From Cytophaga sp. FL35 (lineage in GTDB: Bacteria > Bacteroidota > Bacteroidia > Flavobacteriales > Flavobacteriaceae), in contig NZ_JACSOH010000019.1 in assembly GCF_014349235.1 (NCBI RefSeq), forward strand, positions 28,953-92,952: a stretch of DNA of 64,000 nucleotides. Direction: 5' to 3'. Numbering within the stretch: the first letter of the stretch is position 1; each line of letters opens with the position of its first letter. The position numbers and the translations under genes are program-made. Shown piece after piece: positions 18,925 through 28,374 of this stretch. Below the pieces are notes generated by a model. It was not told where the DNA came from. It made no database searches and was given only the letters and a program-made list of their open reading frames with translations.

Positions 18925-18941
18925 TAATGGTTGAACCATTA
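18925..18941. repeat. 17-bp palindrome between cupin and 2Fe-2S genes
   Basis: TAATGGTT-g-AACCATTA is a perfect inverted repeat with 8-bp arms and a single central base, starting 1 nt after the cupin stop codon. It has no T tail and almost no loop, so it looks more like a protein-binding site than a terminator. It may control a promoter for the gene at 19081. Confidence 0.45.
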
Positions 18942-19080
18942 CGCAGTTTACGGGTATTTTAGTTGCCAATAACTGTAAAGGTTCAATTATGAAGATTTAA
19001 CAGAATAACAACGGGAGAATCAATAATTTAGAATGCATCCAAAAGGATAATTCAGTACCTTCAAACAAACACTCAAAACA

Positions 19081-19542
19081 ATGGCAACATTCAATCTAAA
19101 AATCAACGGAAAAACCCAAACGGTAGACGTAGATGGGGCTACACCCATGCTCTGGGTGTTACGAGACCACTTGCAAATGGTAGGTACCAAATTTGGTTGC
19201 GGTATTGCCCAATGTGGGGCCTGCACGGTTCATTTAGGCGATAATGCGGTTCGCTCATGCCAACTGCCTGTATCGGCCGTAGGGGAACAAGAAATTACGA
19301 CCATAGAAGGATTGTCCGAACATGGCGACCATCCAGTGCAAAAAGCTTGGCTAGAAGTTGATGTGCCACAATGTGGGTACTGCCAGGCCGGGCAAATAAT
19401 GACCGCTTCTGCCTTATTGAAGCATAATCCTAACCCTACGGACGATGAGATTGCCAGTGCTATGCACGGAAATATTTGCCGTTGTGGTACGTATACACGT
19501 ATTAAAAAGGCCGTGAAAATAGCTGCTGAAAACAATTCGTAA
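19081..19542 (+). CDS. 2Fe-2S subunit of a molybdenum hydroxylase (IorA-like)
   Basis: A 153-residue protein of the xanthine oxidase family small subunit. An N-terminal plant-type ferredoxin fold carries [14 protein letters not shown] with a later Cys in RSCQLP, and the C-terminal helical domain carries [10 protein letters not shown] and [11 protein letters not shown], so all eight cluster ligands for two 2Fe-2S centres are visible. It passes electrons from the molybdenum subunit. It has no signal peptide of its own; the partner encoded 21 nt downstream has a Tat signal, so it is probably exported as a hitchhiker in the folded complex. Closest relatives by motif are isoquinoline 1-oxidoreductase alpha subunits. 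Confidence 0.93.
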   Translation: MATFNLKINGKTQTVDVDGATPMLWVLRDHLQMVGTKFGCGIAQCGACTVHLGDNAVRSCQLPVSAVGEQEITTIEGLSEHGDHPVQKAWLEVDVPQCGYCQAGQIMTASALLKHNPNPTDDEIASAMHGNICRCGTYTRIKKAVKIAAENNS

Positions 19543-19563
19543 TTCACCCTAAAACGAAAAAAG

Positions 19564-21834
19564 ATGACACTAGTAAAATCAACATTGGGCCGTAGGGCCT
19601 TTATCAGAAATACCGGTTTGGCCGGGGGTGGATTGGTTTTAGGATTCAGTTTTTTCAATTCCTGTAAGCCTAAAGTTGCCGAGGCCGTTGGCATGGAATT
19701 GGAAATGCCCAAAGAGTGGTTCGAAATTAACGGATATCTAAAGATAGGGGATAATGGCGTGGTCACCATCATGTCTCCAAATCCCGAAATAGGGCAGAAC
19801 GTACGCACGTCTATGCCCATGATCGTTGCGGACGAACTGGAGATAGATTGGAAAAACGTGGTGGTAGAACAAGCACCCTTGAACACTAATTTATACAGCT
19901 GGCAGGTAGCCGGTGGTAGTAGGTCTATTAGTAGCTCTTGGCAAAATTTGCGTATGGCAGGTGCAACGGCCCGTCAAATGTTAAAAGAGGCTGCCGCAAA
20001 GGCATGGCAAGTACCTGCAAGTGAGATAACCGCTATTGCAGGTGTTTTGTCCCATGAGGCTAGTGGTAATACGGCAGGTTATGGCGATATGGCCTCCGCT
20101 GCAGCCCAATTAGAGGTGCCGGAGCAAGTGGAACTCAAGGAGATTACCGATTTCTCCATCATTGGCACCACTCGAAAAAATGTAGATGGAAAAAAAATAG
20201 TGACCGGAAAACCTTTGTTTGGTCTAGATGTTCAAAGAGAGGGAATGTTGATTGCCGGTTTGGTGCATCCGCCAGCATTTGGAAAAAGGCTCAAGTCTTT
20301 TAATGCAGATGCGGCTATGGGAATGCCGGGTATTAAGGAGGTATTTTCCCTAAAATTATATGAAGACGATTTTGATAAAATGGCGTTCCATTTTACGGCG
20401 TTTAATGAAGTATTGGTGGTAGTGGGCGAATCTACATGGCAGGTATTTCAGGCAAAAAAGGCAATTGAAGTGGAATGGGAAGACGCTCCTGATGTTACCC
20501 AAAAAATGTCCATGTTCGGTAATCAAATGGAAGTGAAACACCCTGCTGGAATGGAAAATTCTGAGGGGCACATGTCCAAATTGAAGGAATTGATAGCGCG
20601 CAATGCTAAAGTGGCCCGCAAAGATGGTAATCCTGAAAAGGCATTTAAAAATGCGGCCAAAATTGTGGAACGCAGCTATAGTTGCCCTTTTTTGGCACAT
20701 AATACCATGGAACCAATGAACTTTTTTGCCCATGTGACGGAAGACCATGCAGAATTGTTGGGGCCTACCCAGACCCCGGAATGGATGGAACCTGCCGTGG
20801 CAGAACGTTTGGGCCTACCCTTAGAAAAAGTGGATATACAAATGACGCGTCAAGGAGGTGGATTTGGGCGTAGGCTTTACGGACATTTTATGGTAGAAGT
20901 GGCCGCCATTTCCCAACGGATGAAAGCGCCGGTTAAATTGGTGTACACCCGTGAAGATGATATGACCCAAGGAATTTATCGCCCAGCGTATTATGCTACT
21001 TATAGGGCGGCCTTGGATGCAGATAATAACCTAATTGGTTTTCACGTAAGGGCCGGAGGCATCCCAGAAAGTCCTTTGTTTGCCAACCGCTTTCCGGCTG
21101 GTGCCATTGATAATTACCTAGCAGAAGATTTTACGGTAGATACCAACATCACTACAGGGGCATTTAGGGCACCGCGCTCCAATTTTATTGCTGGAGCAGA
21201 ACAATCGTTTCTTGATGAACTGGCAGAGGAGATGGGAAAAGACCCAATTGATTTTAGACTGGAACTGCTCAAACGTGCAGAGGAGAATCCTGTTGGTAAT
21301 CCAGAATCCAATGATTATGATGCTTCGCGTTACGCAGGGGTATTGGAGTTGGTACGGGAAAAGGCTAATTGGGGTCAAAATCAAGAAGGTATTCACCGTG
21401 GGGTATCCGCTTATTTCTGTCACCAAAGTTATGTAGCCCAGGTATTGGATATTGTAATGGAAGGCGATAAGCCCGTGGTAGAAAAAGTTACGGCGGCAAT
21501 TGATTGTGGCATTGTGGTAAACCCGGGTGCAGCGGCCAACTTATCTGAAGGAGGGGCCGTAGATGGTATTGGGCATGCTATGTATAGTGGATTAACTTTT
21601 AAGGATGGTTCTGCAGAACAAACTAATTTTGATAGGTACCGTCTAATTCGCCATGCAGAAGCACCTAAAGCTATAGAAACGCATTTTGTAAAGAACGATA
21701 TAGATCCAACTGGTATGGGCGAACCGCCTTTTCCTCCAATTATGGGCGCCTTGGCCAACGCTTTGTACAAGGCAACGGGTAGACGTTATTATAACCAACC
21801 TTTTATAACGGATAAGCCACCTTTGGTAGGCTAA
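19564..21834 (+). CDS. Tat-lipoprotein molybdopterin-binding subunit of aldehyde/isoquinoline oxidoreductase (IorB-like), copy 1
   Basis: A 756-residue protein. The N-terminus combines a Tat motif (GRRAFIRNTG) with a lipobox (FFNSC), indicating a folded, membrane-anchored periplasmic enzyme. The rest matches the large subunit of xanthine oxidase-family enzymes of the IorB type: EPMNFFAHV, RQGGGFGRRLYGHF, TGAFRAPRSNF, and the C-terminal GMGEPPFPPIMGALANA whose Glu is the expected catalytic base. No FAD subunit or cytochrome c subunit is encoded nearby, so the electron acceptor is unknown. Substrate may be an aldehyde or N-heterocycle; the name isoquinoline oxidoreductase should not be taken literally. 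A paralogue follows at 23266. Confidence 0.92.
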   Translation: MTLVKSTLGRRAFIRNTGLAGGGLVLGFSFFNSCKPKVAEAVGMELEMPKEWFEINGYLKIGDNGVVTIMSPNPEIGQNVRTSMPMIVADELEIDWKNVVVEQAPLNTNLYSWQVAGGSRSISSSWQNLRMAGATARQMLKEAAAKAWQVPASEITAIAGVLSHEASGNTAGYGDMASAAAQLEVPEQVELKEITDFSIIGTTRKNVDGKKIVTGKPLFGLDVQREGMLIAGLVHPPAFGKRLKSFNADAAMGMPGIKEVFSLKLYEDDFDKMAFHFTAFNEVLVVVGESTWQVFQAKKAIEVEWEDAPDVTQKMSMFGNQMEVKHPAGMENSEGHMSKLKELIARNAKVARKDGNPEKAFKNAAKIVERSYSCPFLAHNTMEPMNFFAHVTEDHAELLGPTQTPEWMEPAVAERLGLPLEKVDIQMTRQGGGFGRRLYGHFMVEVAAISQRMKAPVKLVYTREDDMTQGIYRPAYYATYRAALDADNNLIGFHVRAGGIPESPLFANRFPAGAIDNYLAEDFTVDTNITTGAFRAPRSNFIAGAEQSFLDELAEEMGKDPIDFRLELLKRAEENPVGNPESNDYDASRYAGVLELVREKANWGQNQEGIHRGVSAYFCHQSYVAQVLDIVMEGDKPVVEKVTAAIDCGIVVNPGAAANLSEGGAVDGIGHAMYSGLTFKDGSAEQTNFDRYRLIRHAEAPKAIETHFVKNDIDPTGMGEPPFPPIMGALANALYKATGRRYYNQPFITDKPPLVG
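21795..21830 (+). repeat. 36-nt exact repeat at the 3' end of molybdenum subunit copy 1
   Basis: These 36 bases are identical to 25491-25526, the same place in the second paralogue. They encode the C-terminal QPFITDKPPLVG. Third-codon positions are also identical, unlike most of the two genes, which suggests recent duplication or gene conversion. Confidence 0.85.
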
Positions 21835-21882
21835 TAAATTTTATAGGAAGGAAAAGGGGCGAAAATTATAGTGAATCATTAT

Positions 21883-22782
21883 ATGAGAGAAAAAGGGATA
21901 ATTACTATTTGCTTTGTATTCGGCTTTTTGAGTTGGTCATGCAGCCAAGAGAATAAGGTGATCGATTGGTTTCCGAAGGGTACGGTACTGCATGGTAATA
22001 TCAATTATAATAACGATACACTTCAAAAGCATCTCTTGGATATTTACTTACCTCCCAAGCCTGAAAAAAGAATGCCTCTCATTGTTTTTGTTCATGGCGG
22101 TGGCTGGATCGTAAACGACAAATATGCCGATATGGGCTACATGAAGAAGACCGTATCGGAAATTATAGAAAGTGGGTATGCATTGGCATCCATTGATTAT
22201 CGTTTTGCAACACAGGCAAAATTTCCAGCTCAGATACAAGACTGTAATGCAGCGGTATCATTTTTGGTCGACCATGCTGATGAATATGGTTTTGACGCGG
22301 ACAAAATAGCGGTGATGGGCTTTTCAGCCGGTGGACACCTAGCTTCTATGATGGGGCTCTCAAAAAATAATAAAGTTGGGGAATTTTTTATGCCAGGCAC
22401 GAGCGATGATTTTCAATTTAAGGCGGTAGTCGATTTTTACGGCCCAGCTGAATTAATACTATTTCCTGGTGCGAATGACCCCGAGTCACCCGAAGCTTTG
22501 CTTATCGGTGCAACACCGGTAGAGCGCCCTGATTTGGCCAAAATTGCTAGCCCCACCACATACATTGATAAAGGAGACCCTCCATTTCTTATTATTCATG
22601 GGGAAAAGGACGATATGGTAGACCCTAGGCACTCACAATTAATTAGCTCGTGGCTTACCACAAAGGGTATTGAAAATGAATTGATCATTGTTAAGGATGC
22701 GCCTCATTACGGTGAAATGTTCGATGCGGATGATATTCGCAACAAGGTTATCGATTTCCTGAAGGAACATTTGGATCAATGA
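21883..22782 (+). CDS. Alpha/beta-hydrolase lipoprotein (esterase, BD-FAE/Aes-like)
   Basis: From the ATG at 21883 the protein has 299 residues; an upstream GTG at 21871 is less likely because the signal peptide begins at MREKGIITICF. A lipobox ends in SWSC. The hydrolase motifs are FVHGGGWIVND (oxyanion hole HGGGW), GFSAGGHLASM (nucleophile Ser), GEKDDMVDP (Asp) and APHYGEM (His). This is the carboxylesterase/acetylesterase type. It overlaps the next gene by 4 nt (ATGA). It may release an ester-bound substrate for the neighbouring oxidoreductases; that link is inference. Confidence 0.85.
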   Translation: MREKGIITICFVFGFLSWSCSQENKVIDWFPKGTVLHGNINYNNDTLQKHLLDIYLPPKPEKRMPLIVFVHGGGWIVNDKYADMGYMKKTVSEIIESGYALASIDYRFATQAKFPAQIQDCNAAVSFLVDHADEYGFDADKIAVMGFSAGGHLASMMGLSKNNKVGEFFMPGTSDDFQFKAVVDFYGPAELILFPGANDPESPEALLIGATPVERPDLAKIASPTTYIDKGDPPFLIIHGEKDDMVDPRHSQLISSWLTTKGIENELIIVKDAPHYGEMFDADDIRNKVIDFLKEHLDQ

Positions 22783-23240
22783 AAATTACTGGTACGAAAA
22801 TAGGGTTCCGGTTTTCGATGGTAATCATGGGTCTTATGCTGATGTTCTCATCACTCGTCAGTCAGACCATAGAAAAAAGTACAGATGATTTCACTGATGC
22901 GAGCATGATGGTGAGAATTGCCGTACTTGAAATTTATCCTGAACATTTACAGGATTATCTGACTATTTTAAAAGAGGAAGCTGAAGCTTCGGTGCGATTG
23001 GAAAAGGGGGTAATCTGCATCTATCCCATGTACATAGAAGAGAATGAGAACCAGATTCGTTTATTGGAAATCTATGCCAATAGAAAGGCCTATGAAGAGC
23101 ACTTGAATTCACCACATTTCAAGCATTACAAAACGGCAACTTTAAAAATGGTCAAGAAGCTAGAGTTAATTGACATGAAGCCTATAGATAAAGAAACGAT
23201 GCCAGATATATTTAAGAAGATGGGGCAATTGAGTGACTAA
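22779..23240 (+). CDS. Exported ABM-domain (antibiotic biosynthesis monooxygenase-like) protein
   Basis: A 153-residue protein with a signal peptide (about 1-29, ending SLVSQ) and a dimeric alpha/beta-barrel ABM domain (about 45-135) recognisable from VRIAVLEIYPEHLQDYLTIL, RLEKGVICIYPM and LEIYANRKAYEEHLNSPHF. Such domains act as small oxygenases or simply bind aromatic ligands. It is translationally coupled to the esterase by an ATGA overlap and lies directly before the second molybdenum hydroxylase gene, implying a shared pathway. Confidence 0.82.
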   Translation: MKITGTKIGFRFSMVIMGLMLMFSSLVSQTIEKSTDDFTDASMMVRIAVLEIYPEHLQDYLTILKEEAEASVRLEKGVICIYPMYIEENENQIRLLEIYANRKAYEEHLNSPHFKHYKTATLKMVKKLELIDMKPIDKETMPDIFKKMGQLSD

Positions 23241-23265
23241 AAAGTTTAAACCTAAAGTAAGAATT

Positions 23266-25530
23266 ATGCCGACTACAAAAATTAAAATGGGAAGACGTTC
23301 CTTTATCAAAAATGCGGGTATGGGTAGTGGGGCTCTTATATTAGGTTTTAGTTTCTTGAATGCTTGTAAGCCTAATGGTTCTAAAGAAAATTCCATTGAC
23401 AGTGCCCCAAAGGAATGGTTTAAAATAAATGGCTATTTGAAAATAGCCGATAATGGTGTGGTAACTATTATGTCTCCCAATCCGGAAGCAGGTCAAAACG
23501 TTAAAACCAGTATGCCCATGGTTATTGCAGATGAGTTGGATGTTGCATGGGAAAACGTGGTGGTAGAACAAGCGCCATTGAACACAGATGCCTTTAGTTT
23601 TCAATTTATAGGTGGTAGTCAGGCAATTCGCCGTGGCTGGCCAGGATTGCGGAAAGCAGGGGCTACAGCAAGGCACATGTTGAAAATGGCCGCTGCAAAA
23701 CAATGGAACGTTGGTATCGATACTATCAAAACAAAAGACGGACGGTTAATACATGAATCTTCTGGTAAGTCCGCTGGCTATGGTGAATTTGCCAATGCAG
23801 CATCAGGCTTAGAAATTCCGGAAGAAGTTCTTTTGAAAAATCCTGATGAGTTTCACATCATTGGAAACTCAAAGAAAAATGTTGAAGGTATAAACATTGT
23901 AACAGGAAAACCACTGTTTGGAATAGATACTATTAAAGAAGGAATGTTGATTGCCATGGTGGTGCACCCACCGGCATTTGGTCAAGAGATAAAATCAGTC
24001 AATGACGCTGAGGCCAAAATAATGCCTGGTATTAAAGACATTTTCACCATTAAGCTTTACAATGATGACTACGTAAAAACACATTTTGACACCCGAAGTT
24101 TCAATGAAGTTGCCGTAATTGTTGGTGAAAGAACGTGGCAAGTTATGCAGGCCAAAAAAGTACTTGAAGTAGATTATGTAAACAGTAAAGAGTCCATCAC
24201 AAAAAGAAAGCATTATAGTGGCCGTAATTTTGAAGAACGCATCCCCTCAGGTATGGAAAGTTCTTCTGAGCACTATAAAGCAATGGAACGGCATGCCAAG
24301 CAAAATGCTGAAACAGTTAGAAGGGATGGCAATCCGGAAAAAGCGTTTTTACAAGCCAAAAGGATTGTTGAAAGAACATACACCGCTCCTTTTCTAACCC
24401 ACAATTGTATGGAGCCCATGAATTTTTTTGCAGATGTGCGTAATGGCAAAGCGCGATTGAGCGGACCTGTGCAAAAGCCAGAATTTACGGAACAAACGCT
24501 CTCTGCCCGAACAGGGATTCCGTTAGAAAATATCGAGATTGAAATGACCCGTTTAGGAGGTGGTTACGGCCGTAGGTCATATTCTCATTGGGCGATTGAA
24601 GCCGCATTAATATCCCAAAAAATGAACGCTCCCATAAAATTAGTGTACAGCCGTGAGGACGACATGACTGCCGGAATTTACAGGTCTATGTATCATGTTA
24701 CCTATAAGGCTGCTATTGATGCGGAAAATAACCTAACTGCGATACAGGTAAACGCAGGCGGAGTGCCAGAAAGTCCGTTATATGCAAATAGATTTCCGGC
24801 AGGAGCCGTATCCAATTATTTAGCGGAAAGCTGGACCATAGATTCCAATATAACTATAGGCTCTTTTAGGGCACCACGTTCCAATTTTGCAGCATTTGCC
24901 GAGCAGGCTTTTTTAGATGAAGTGGCAGAAACACTGGGGAAGGACCCAATTGATTTTAGGTTGGAGTTACTAGAAAGGGCAAAAAGTAATCCTGTAGGTG
25001 AAAACAATGATTATGATCCCAATAGGTATGCAGAAGTTTTAAAACAGGTTCGCGAAAAATCAGGTTGGGATACCATTTCTGAAAGATCAGGCAAAGGCGT
25101 TTCAGCTTATTTCTGTCATAATTCTTATGCCGCTCAGGTTTTGGAGCTAAAAATGGAAGCAGGTTTACCTTCTATAAGTAAGGTTACCTGTGTCTTGGAT
25201 TGCGGTATCGTTATAAATCCAGATTCTGCCAGAAATATGGCAGAAGGGGGTATAGTGGATGGAATTGGGAATGCTTTATTTGGCGAAATGCCTATTGAAA
25301 ATGGCGTTCCTCAAAAATCCAATTTTGACACTTACAGAATGATACGAATGAAAGAGGTACCCAAGGCAATTGAGGTCCATTTTATTACGAATGGTGAAAA
25401 CCCAACTGGGTTGGGAGAACCAACGTTTCCACCAATTTTTGCGGCTTTGGGCAATGCAATGTACAAAGCAACGGGTAGACGCTATTACCACCAACCTTTT
25501 ATAACGGATAAGCCACCTTTGGTAGGATAA
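23266..25530 (+). CDS. Tat-lipoprotein molybdopterin-binding subunit (IorB-like), copy 2
   Basis: The ATG at 23266 gives 754 residues; the GTG at 23233 lies within the previous gene and only adds a charged extension. The N-terminus has a Tat motif (GRRSFIKNAG) and lipobox (FLNAC). It aligns with copy 1 throughout, including EPMNFFADV, RLGGGYGRRSYSHW, GSFRAPRSNFAAF and GLGEPTFPPIFAALGNA with the catalytic Glu. There is no second 2Fe-2S gene, so both copies may share the subunit encoded at 19081, or copy 2 may have a distant partner. Differences around the active-site entrance imply different substrates. Confidence 0.91.
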   Translation: MPTTKIKMGRRSFIKNAGMGSGALILGFSFLNACKPNGSKENSIDSAPKEWFKINGYLKIADNGVVTIMSPNPEAGQNVKTSMPMVIADELDVAWENVVVEQAPLNTDAFSFQFIGGSQAIRRGWPGLRKAGATARHMLKMAAAKQWNVGIDTIKTKDGRLIHESSGKSAGYGEFANAASGLEIPEEVLLKNPDEFHIIGNSKKNVEGINIVTGKPLFGIDTIKEGMLIAMVVHPPAFGQEIKSVNDAEAKIMPGIKDIFTIKLYNDDYVKTHFDTRSFNEVAVIVGERTWQVMQAKKVLEVDYVNSKESITKRKHYSGRNFEERIPSGMESSSEHYKAMERHAKQNAETVRRDGNPEKAFLQAKRIVERTYTAPFLTHNCMEPMNFFADVRNGKARLSGPVQKPEFTEQTLSARTGIPLENIEIEMTRLGGGYGRRSYSHWAIEAALISQKMNAPIKLVYSREDDMTAGIYRSMYHVTYKAAIDAENNLTAIQVNAGGVPESPLYANRFPAGAVSNYLAESWTIDSNITIGSFRAPRSNFAAFAEQAFLDEVAETLGKDPIDFRLELLERAKSNPVGENNDYDPNRYAEVLKQVREKSGWDTISERSGKGVSAYFCHNSYAAQVLELKMEAGLPSISKVTCVLDCGIVINPDSARNMAEGGIVDGIGNALFGEMPIENGVPQKSNFDTYRMIRMKEVPKAIEVHFITNGENPTGLGEPTFPPIFAALGNAMYKATGRRYYHQPFITDKPPLVG
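25491..25526 (+). repeat. 36-nt exact repeat at the 3' end of molybdenum subunit copy 2
   Basis: Identical to 21795-21830, in the matching codons of the paralogue. Confidence 0.85.
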
Positions 25531-25632
25531 AATCATTTCAGGTAGCTTAAAAATCATATGCCATAGCGCTTAGAAAAGAATAGCACTAGCTTCGGTTCGG
25601 TAAACTTAACGTACTTGCTTAAACCGAAACTT

Positions 25633-28374
25633 ATGGTATTAAAATCAACTTGTTTTTGGGTCTTGGCCCTAATGACTATCTCTTGTAATATATTTGCCAA
25701 GGATATTTATGTGGCAAAGAATGGGGACGATACCAATGATGGCTCCTTGGAAAATCCTTATCTTACCTTAAATAAAGCGGCAAGTGTAGCTGTTGCGGGT
25801 GATGTCGTTTTTATTAGGGAGGGCACCTATGAAGAGACGTTGATACCTTTAAATTCTGGAAGTGCCGGACAACCGATAATTTTTCAGTCCTTTCCCGGAG
25901 AACGCGTCATTATTTCGGCTATGGAAGCACTTAGTGGTTTCACACAAGAAGGAGGCGCCATCTACAAAAAGGTCATTCCGTTTTCCTCTTTAGGCCAGCA
26001 GAATTTTGTGATGCACCAAGAAACTGCCTTGGATTTAGCCCGATGGCCCAATAAAACGAATACCGACCCCTTTGCTTTGGGAAGCGTAAGAAATACGGGA
26101 GGTAGCGGCGGAGAGGTAGTTAACGATGCCTTTCTTTCAGAGGTCTCTATACCCGGTATTGATTGGACAGGAGGGGCAGTTTGGTTCTACGGAGACAAGC
26201 CTGGTAGTGGTTGGTTGGCCTGGAAAAGAGAAATATCGAGTAGTTCAGCTGGTAGAGTAAATTTTGATTTAACCACTAACCAAAATGAAAGTTGGGTACG
26301 AACTTTCCATGCCCCTGCAGATTTGGGTGATTTTTATCTGGAAGGCGTAAAAGGGGCGTTGGACTATGAAAATGAATGGTATTTTGATGAAACATCAAGC
26401 ACGCTCTATGTGCAACTACCAAATGGTACTGCCCCTGCTGATGGTTCTGTTCAAATGCGCAGACGGTTGGAAACCATCAACCTAAAGGATAAATCCTACA
26501 TAGAAATACGAAATCTTGCCGTGTTTGGTGGGTCTATAAACATGGAGGATAGTAGTACTTGGTGGGGAACGAACGCAAATAGTAAAACCACCAATAATGT
26601 ACTTTATGGAGTAACTAGTTTATATGGGGACCACACTCAAGGTATCACGAATAGTTCTCGCTCCAACAAGGCTAATATAACGCTACAGGGTTCTAACAAC
26701 CGAATTGAAAAGTGCGAAATAGCTTTTAATTCCGCCGCAGGATTGGTGGTCCGTGGCAATAATCAGCAAATATTGGATAACTACATTCATGATTTCAATT
26801 TCTATGGATTATATGATGGTCCTTTGGTGGTTAGGGGAATCAACAACAGCCTAATCAAAAATAATACGGTCTTTAGGGGAGGGAGGGATGCCATTCAATA
26901 TAGTGGAACTAACAATGAATTTGCCTTTAATGACGTTTCGCAAAGTAATTTGGTTGCTGATGACTGTGCCCTGTTTTATACCGTAGGCGCGCAATACACC
27001 ACAGAAATTCACCATAATTGGTTTCATGATACTTCATCCAGTGGCAGTAAATACAAGGCCGCAGGGGTGTATTTGGATAATGATGCAGCGGGTTTTGTGG
27101 TACACCACAACGTTATTTGGAATACGGAATGGACCAATGTGCAAATCAACTGGGACGGTACAGATATTGATATTTTCAACAACACCTTATGGAATGGTTC
27201 TGAGGTTATGGGTGCTTGGCACAAAGATGGTACGGCCTTTAGTAATGTACGGGTGTGGAACAACCTAGGGAAAGATGGCAATTGGGAGCCACAATCCGAT
27301 AAACAAAATAATCTAATAGTAAGTTCAAGTGTTTTTAACGATGCTGCTGCAAGCAATTTTTATTTAAAGCCTAGCAGCAGCCCCATAGACCAGGGAAGAG
27401 AAATTGCCGGAATAACAGAGGGATTTTTAGGTAACAAACCGGATGTTGGCGCTTACGAGTTTGGAGGTGCTTATTGGACTGCCGGCATATCATGGAATCC
27501 AAAATACGGGCCATCTGGCATAGGCTGTTATGGTTTACCGGGAGAAAATTGTATAGCACTCGATCCCAATGATACGGACGGCGATGGCGTAAAAAATGAG
27601 GAAGATCTCTGTCCGGAGACGCCATTAGGTGAAACGGTCAATACTACCGGTTGTGTGGTGTTTACGTTGCCCGCAGATAATTTTAAAATCAAATCCATTG
27701 GCAGTAGCTGTGCGGCGAATAACGATGGGGTCATTGCCATTACCTCTATTGAAGCTAATACCAATTTTACAGCTAATCTCAAAGAATCCAATGCCAGTCT
27801 AAATTTTACTTCAGAAACCAGTTTCAATGATTTGTTAGCGGGCACATATACCGTTTGTATAACTACAGATGTTGACCCCACCTATGAACAGTGTTTTTCG
27901 GTGGTTTTAGAGGATCCCGAACCACTTGATGTAAATGCTGAGGTAAACACCCTTAAAGACCAGCTTAACTTGAACATGAAAGGTGGTCAGAAATATGTGG
28001 TTACCCATAATTCTAAGACAATTGAAACAACAGATTCCACTTTGAAAATTGACTTACAAAATGGTGAAAACAAAGTTGTTGTTAGGACGTCCAGGGATTG
28101 CCAGGGGGTTTACGAAGAGACATTTATGGTACTAGAGGATTTTATGGTATTCCCAAACGCTTTTGAAGATAAGTTGACCGTGGGCATTTCTAATCAACCG
28201 AAAGAAAAAATGATCTTACAGATCATAGCTATGAACGGAATCATAGTCCATGAAAGTCAAACAGATTTAAAGGGATTTAAGGAACTTGATTTGGGCCATT
28301 TGAGTGCTGGAGTTTATTTTTTGTTACTTACGGGAGGCAAGTTTAAAAAGCAAACGAAAATTGTAAAGATGTGA
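25633..28374 (+). CDS. Secreted right-handed beta-helix protein with T9SS sorting domain
   Basis: The ATG at 25633 gives 913 residues; the frame also has a TTG 6 codons upstream. A signal peptide ends near NIFAK. DIYVAKNGDDTNDGSLENPYLTL is a DUF1565-type start of a pectate-lyase-like beta-helix, and residues about 330-600 show beta-helix coils (NNRIEKCEIAFNSAAGLVV, GNNQQILDNYIHDF, INNSLIKNNTVFRGGRDAI). A thrombospondin type 3-like calcium motif (DTDGDGVKNEEDLCPETP) lies near 646-665, and the last 80 or so residues form a T9SS type A sorting domain (VFPNAFEDKLTV, LSAGVYFLLL). It is probably a surface or released polysaccharide-active enzyme; lyase or hydrolase cannot be decided. Confidence 0.85.
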   Translation: MVLKSTCFWVLALMTISCNIFAKDIYVAKNGDDTNDGSLENPYLTLNKAASVAVAGDVVFIREGTYEETLIPLNSGSAGQPIIFQSFPGERVIISAMEALSGFTQEGGAIYKKVIPFSSLGQQNFVMHQETALDLARWPNKTNTDPFALGSVRNTGGSGGEVVNDAFLSEVSIPGIDWTGGAVWFYGDKPGSGWLAWKREISSSSAGRVNFDLTTNQNESWVRTFHAPADLGDFYLEGVKGALDYENEWYFDETSSTLYVQLPNGTAPADGSVQMRRRLETINLKDKSYIEIRNLAVFGGSINMEDSSTWWGTNANSKTTNNVLYGVTSLYGDHTQGITNSSRSNKANITLQGSNNRIEKCEIAFNSAAGLVVRGNNQQILDNYIHDFNFYGLYDGPLVVRGINNSLIKNNTVFRGGRDAIQYSGTNNEFAFNDVSQSNLVADDCALFYTVGAQYTTEIHHNWFHDTSSSGSKYKAAGVYLDNDAAGFVVHHNVIWNTEWTNVQINWDGTDIDIFNNTLWNGSEVMGAWHKDGTAFSNVRVWNNLGKDGNWEPQSDKQNNLIVSSSVFNDAAASNFYLKPSSSPIDQGREIAGITEGFLGNKPDVGAYEFGGAYWTAGISWNPKYGPSGIGCYGLPGENCIALDPNDTDGDGVKNEEDLCPETPLGETVNTTGCVVFTLPADNFKIKSIGSSCAANNDGVIAITSIEANTNFTANLKESNASLNFTSETSFNDLLAGTYTVCITTDVDPTYEQCFSVVLEDPEPLDVNAEVNTLKDQLNLNMKGGQKYVVTHNSKTIETTDSTLKIDLQNGENKVVVRTSRDCQGVYEETFMVLEDFMVFPNAFEDKLTVGISNQPKEKMILQIIAMNGIIVHESQTDLKGFKELDLGHLSAGVYFLLLTGGKFKKQTKIVKM

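Noticed and set aside
19230..19886. 218-residue minus-strand open frame
   Set aside because: Antisense to the 2Fe-2S and molybdenum subunit genes, both of which have complete family motifs; low-complexity content.
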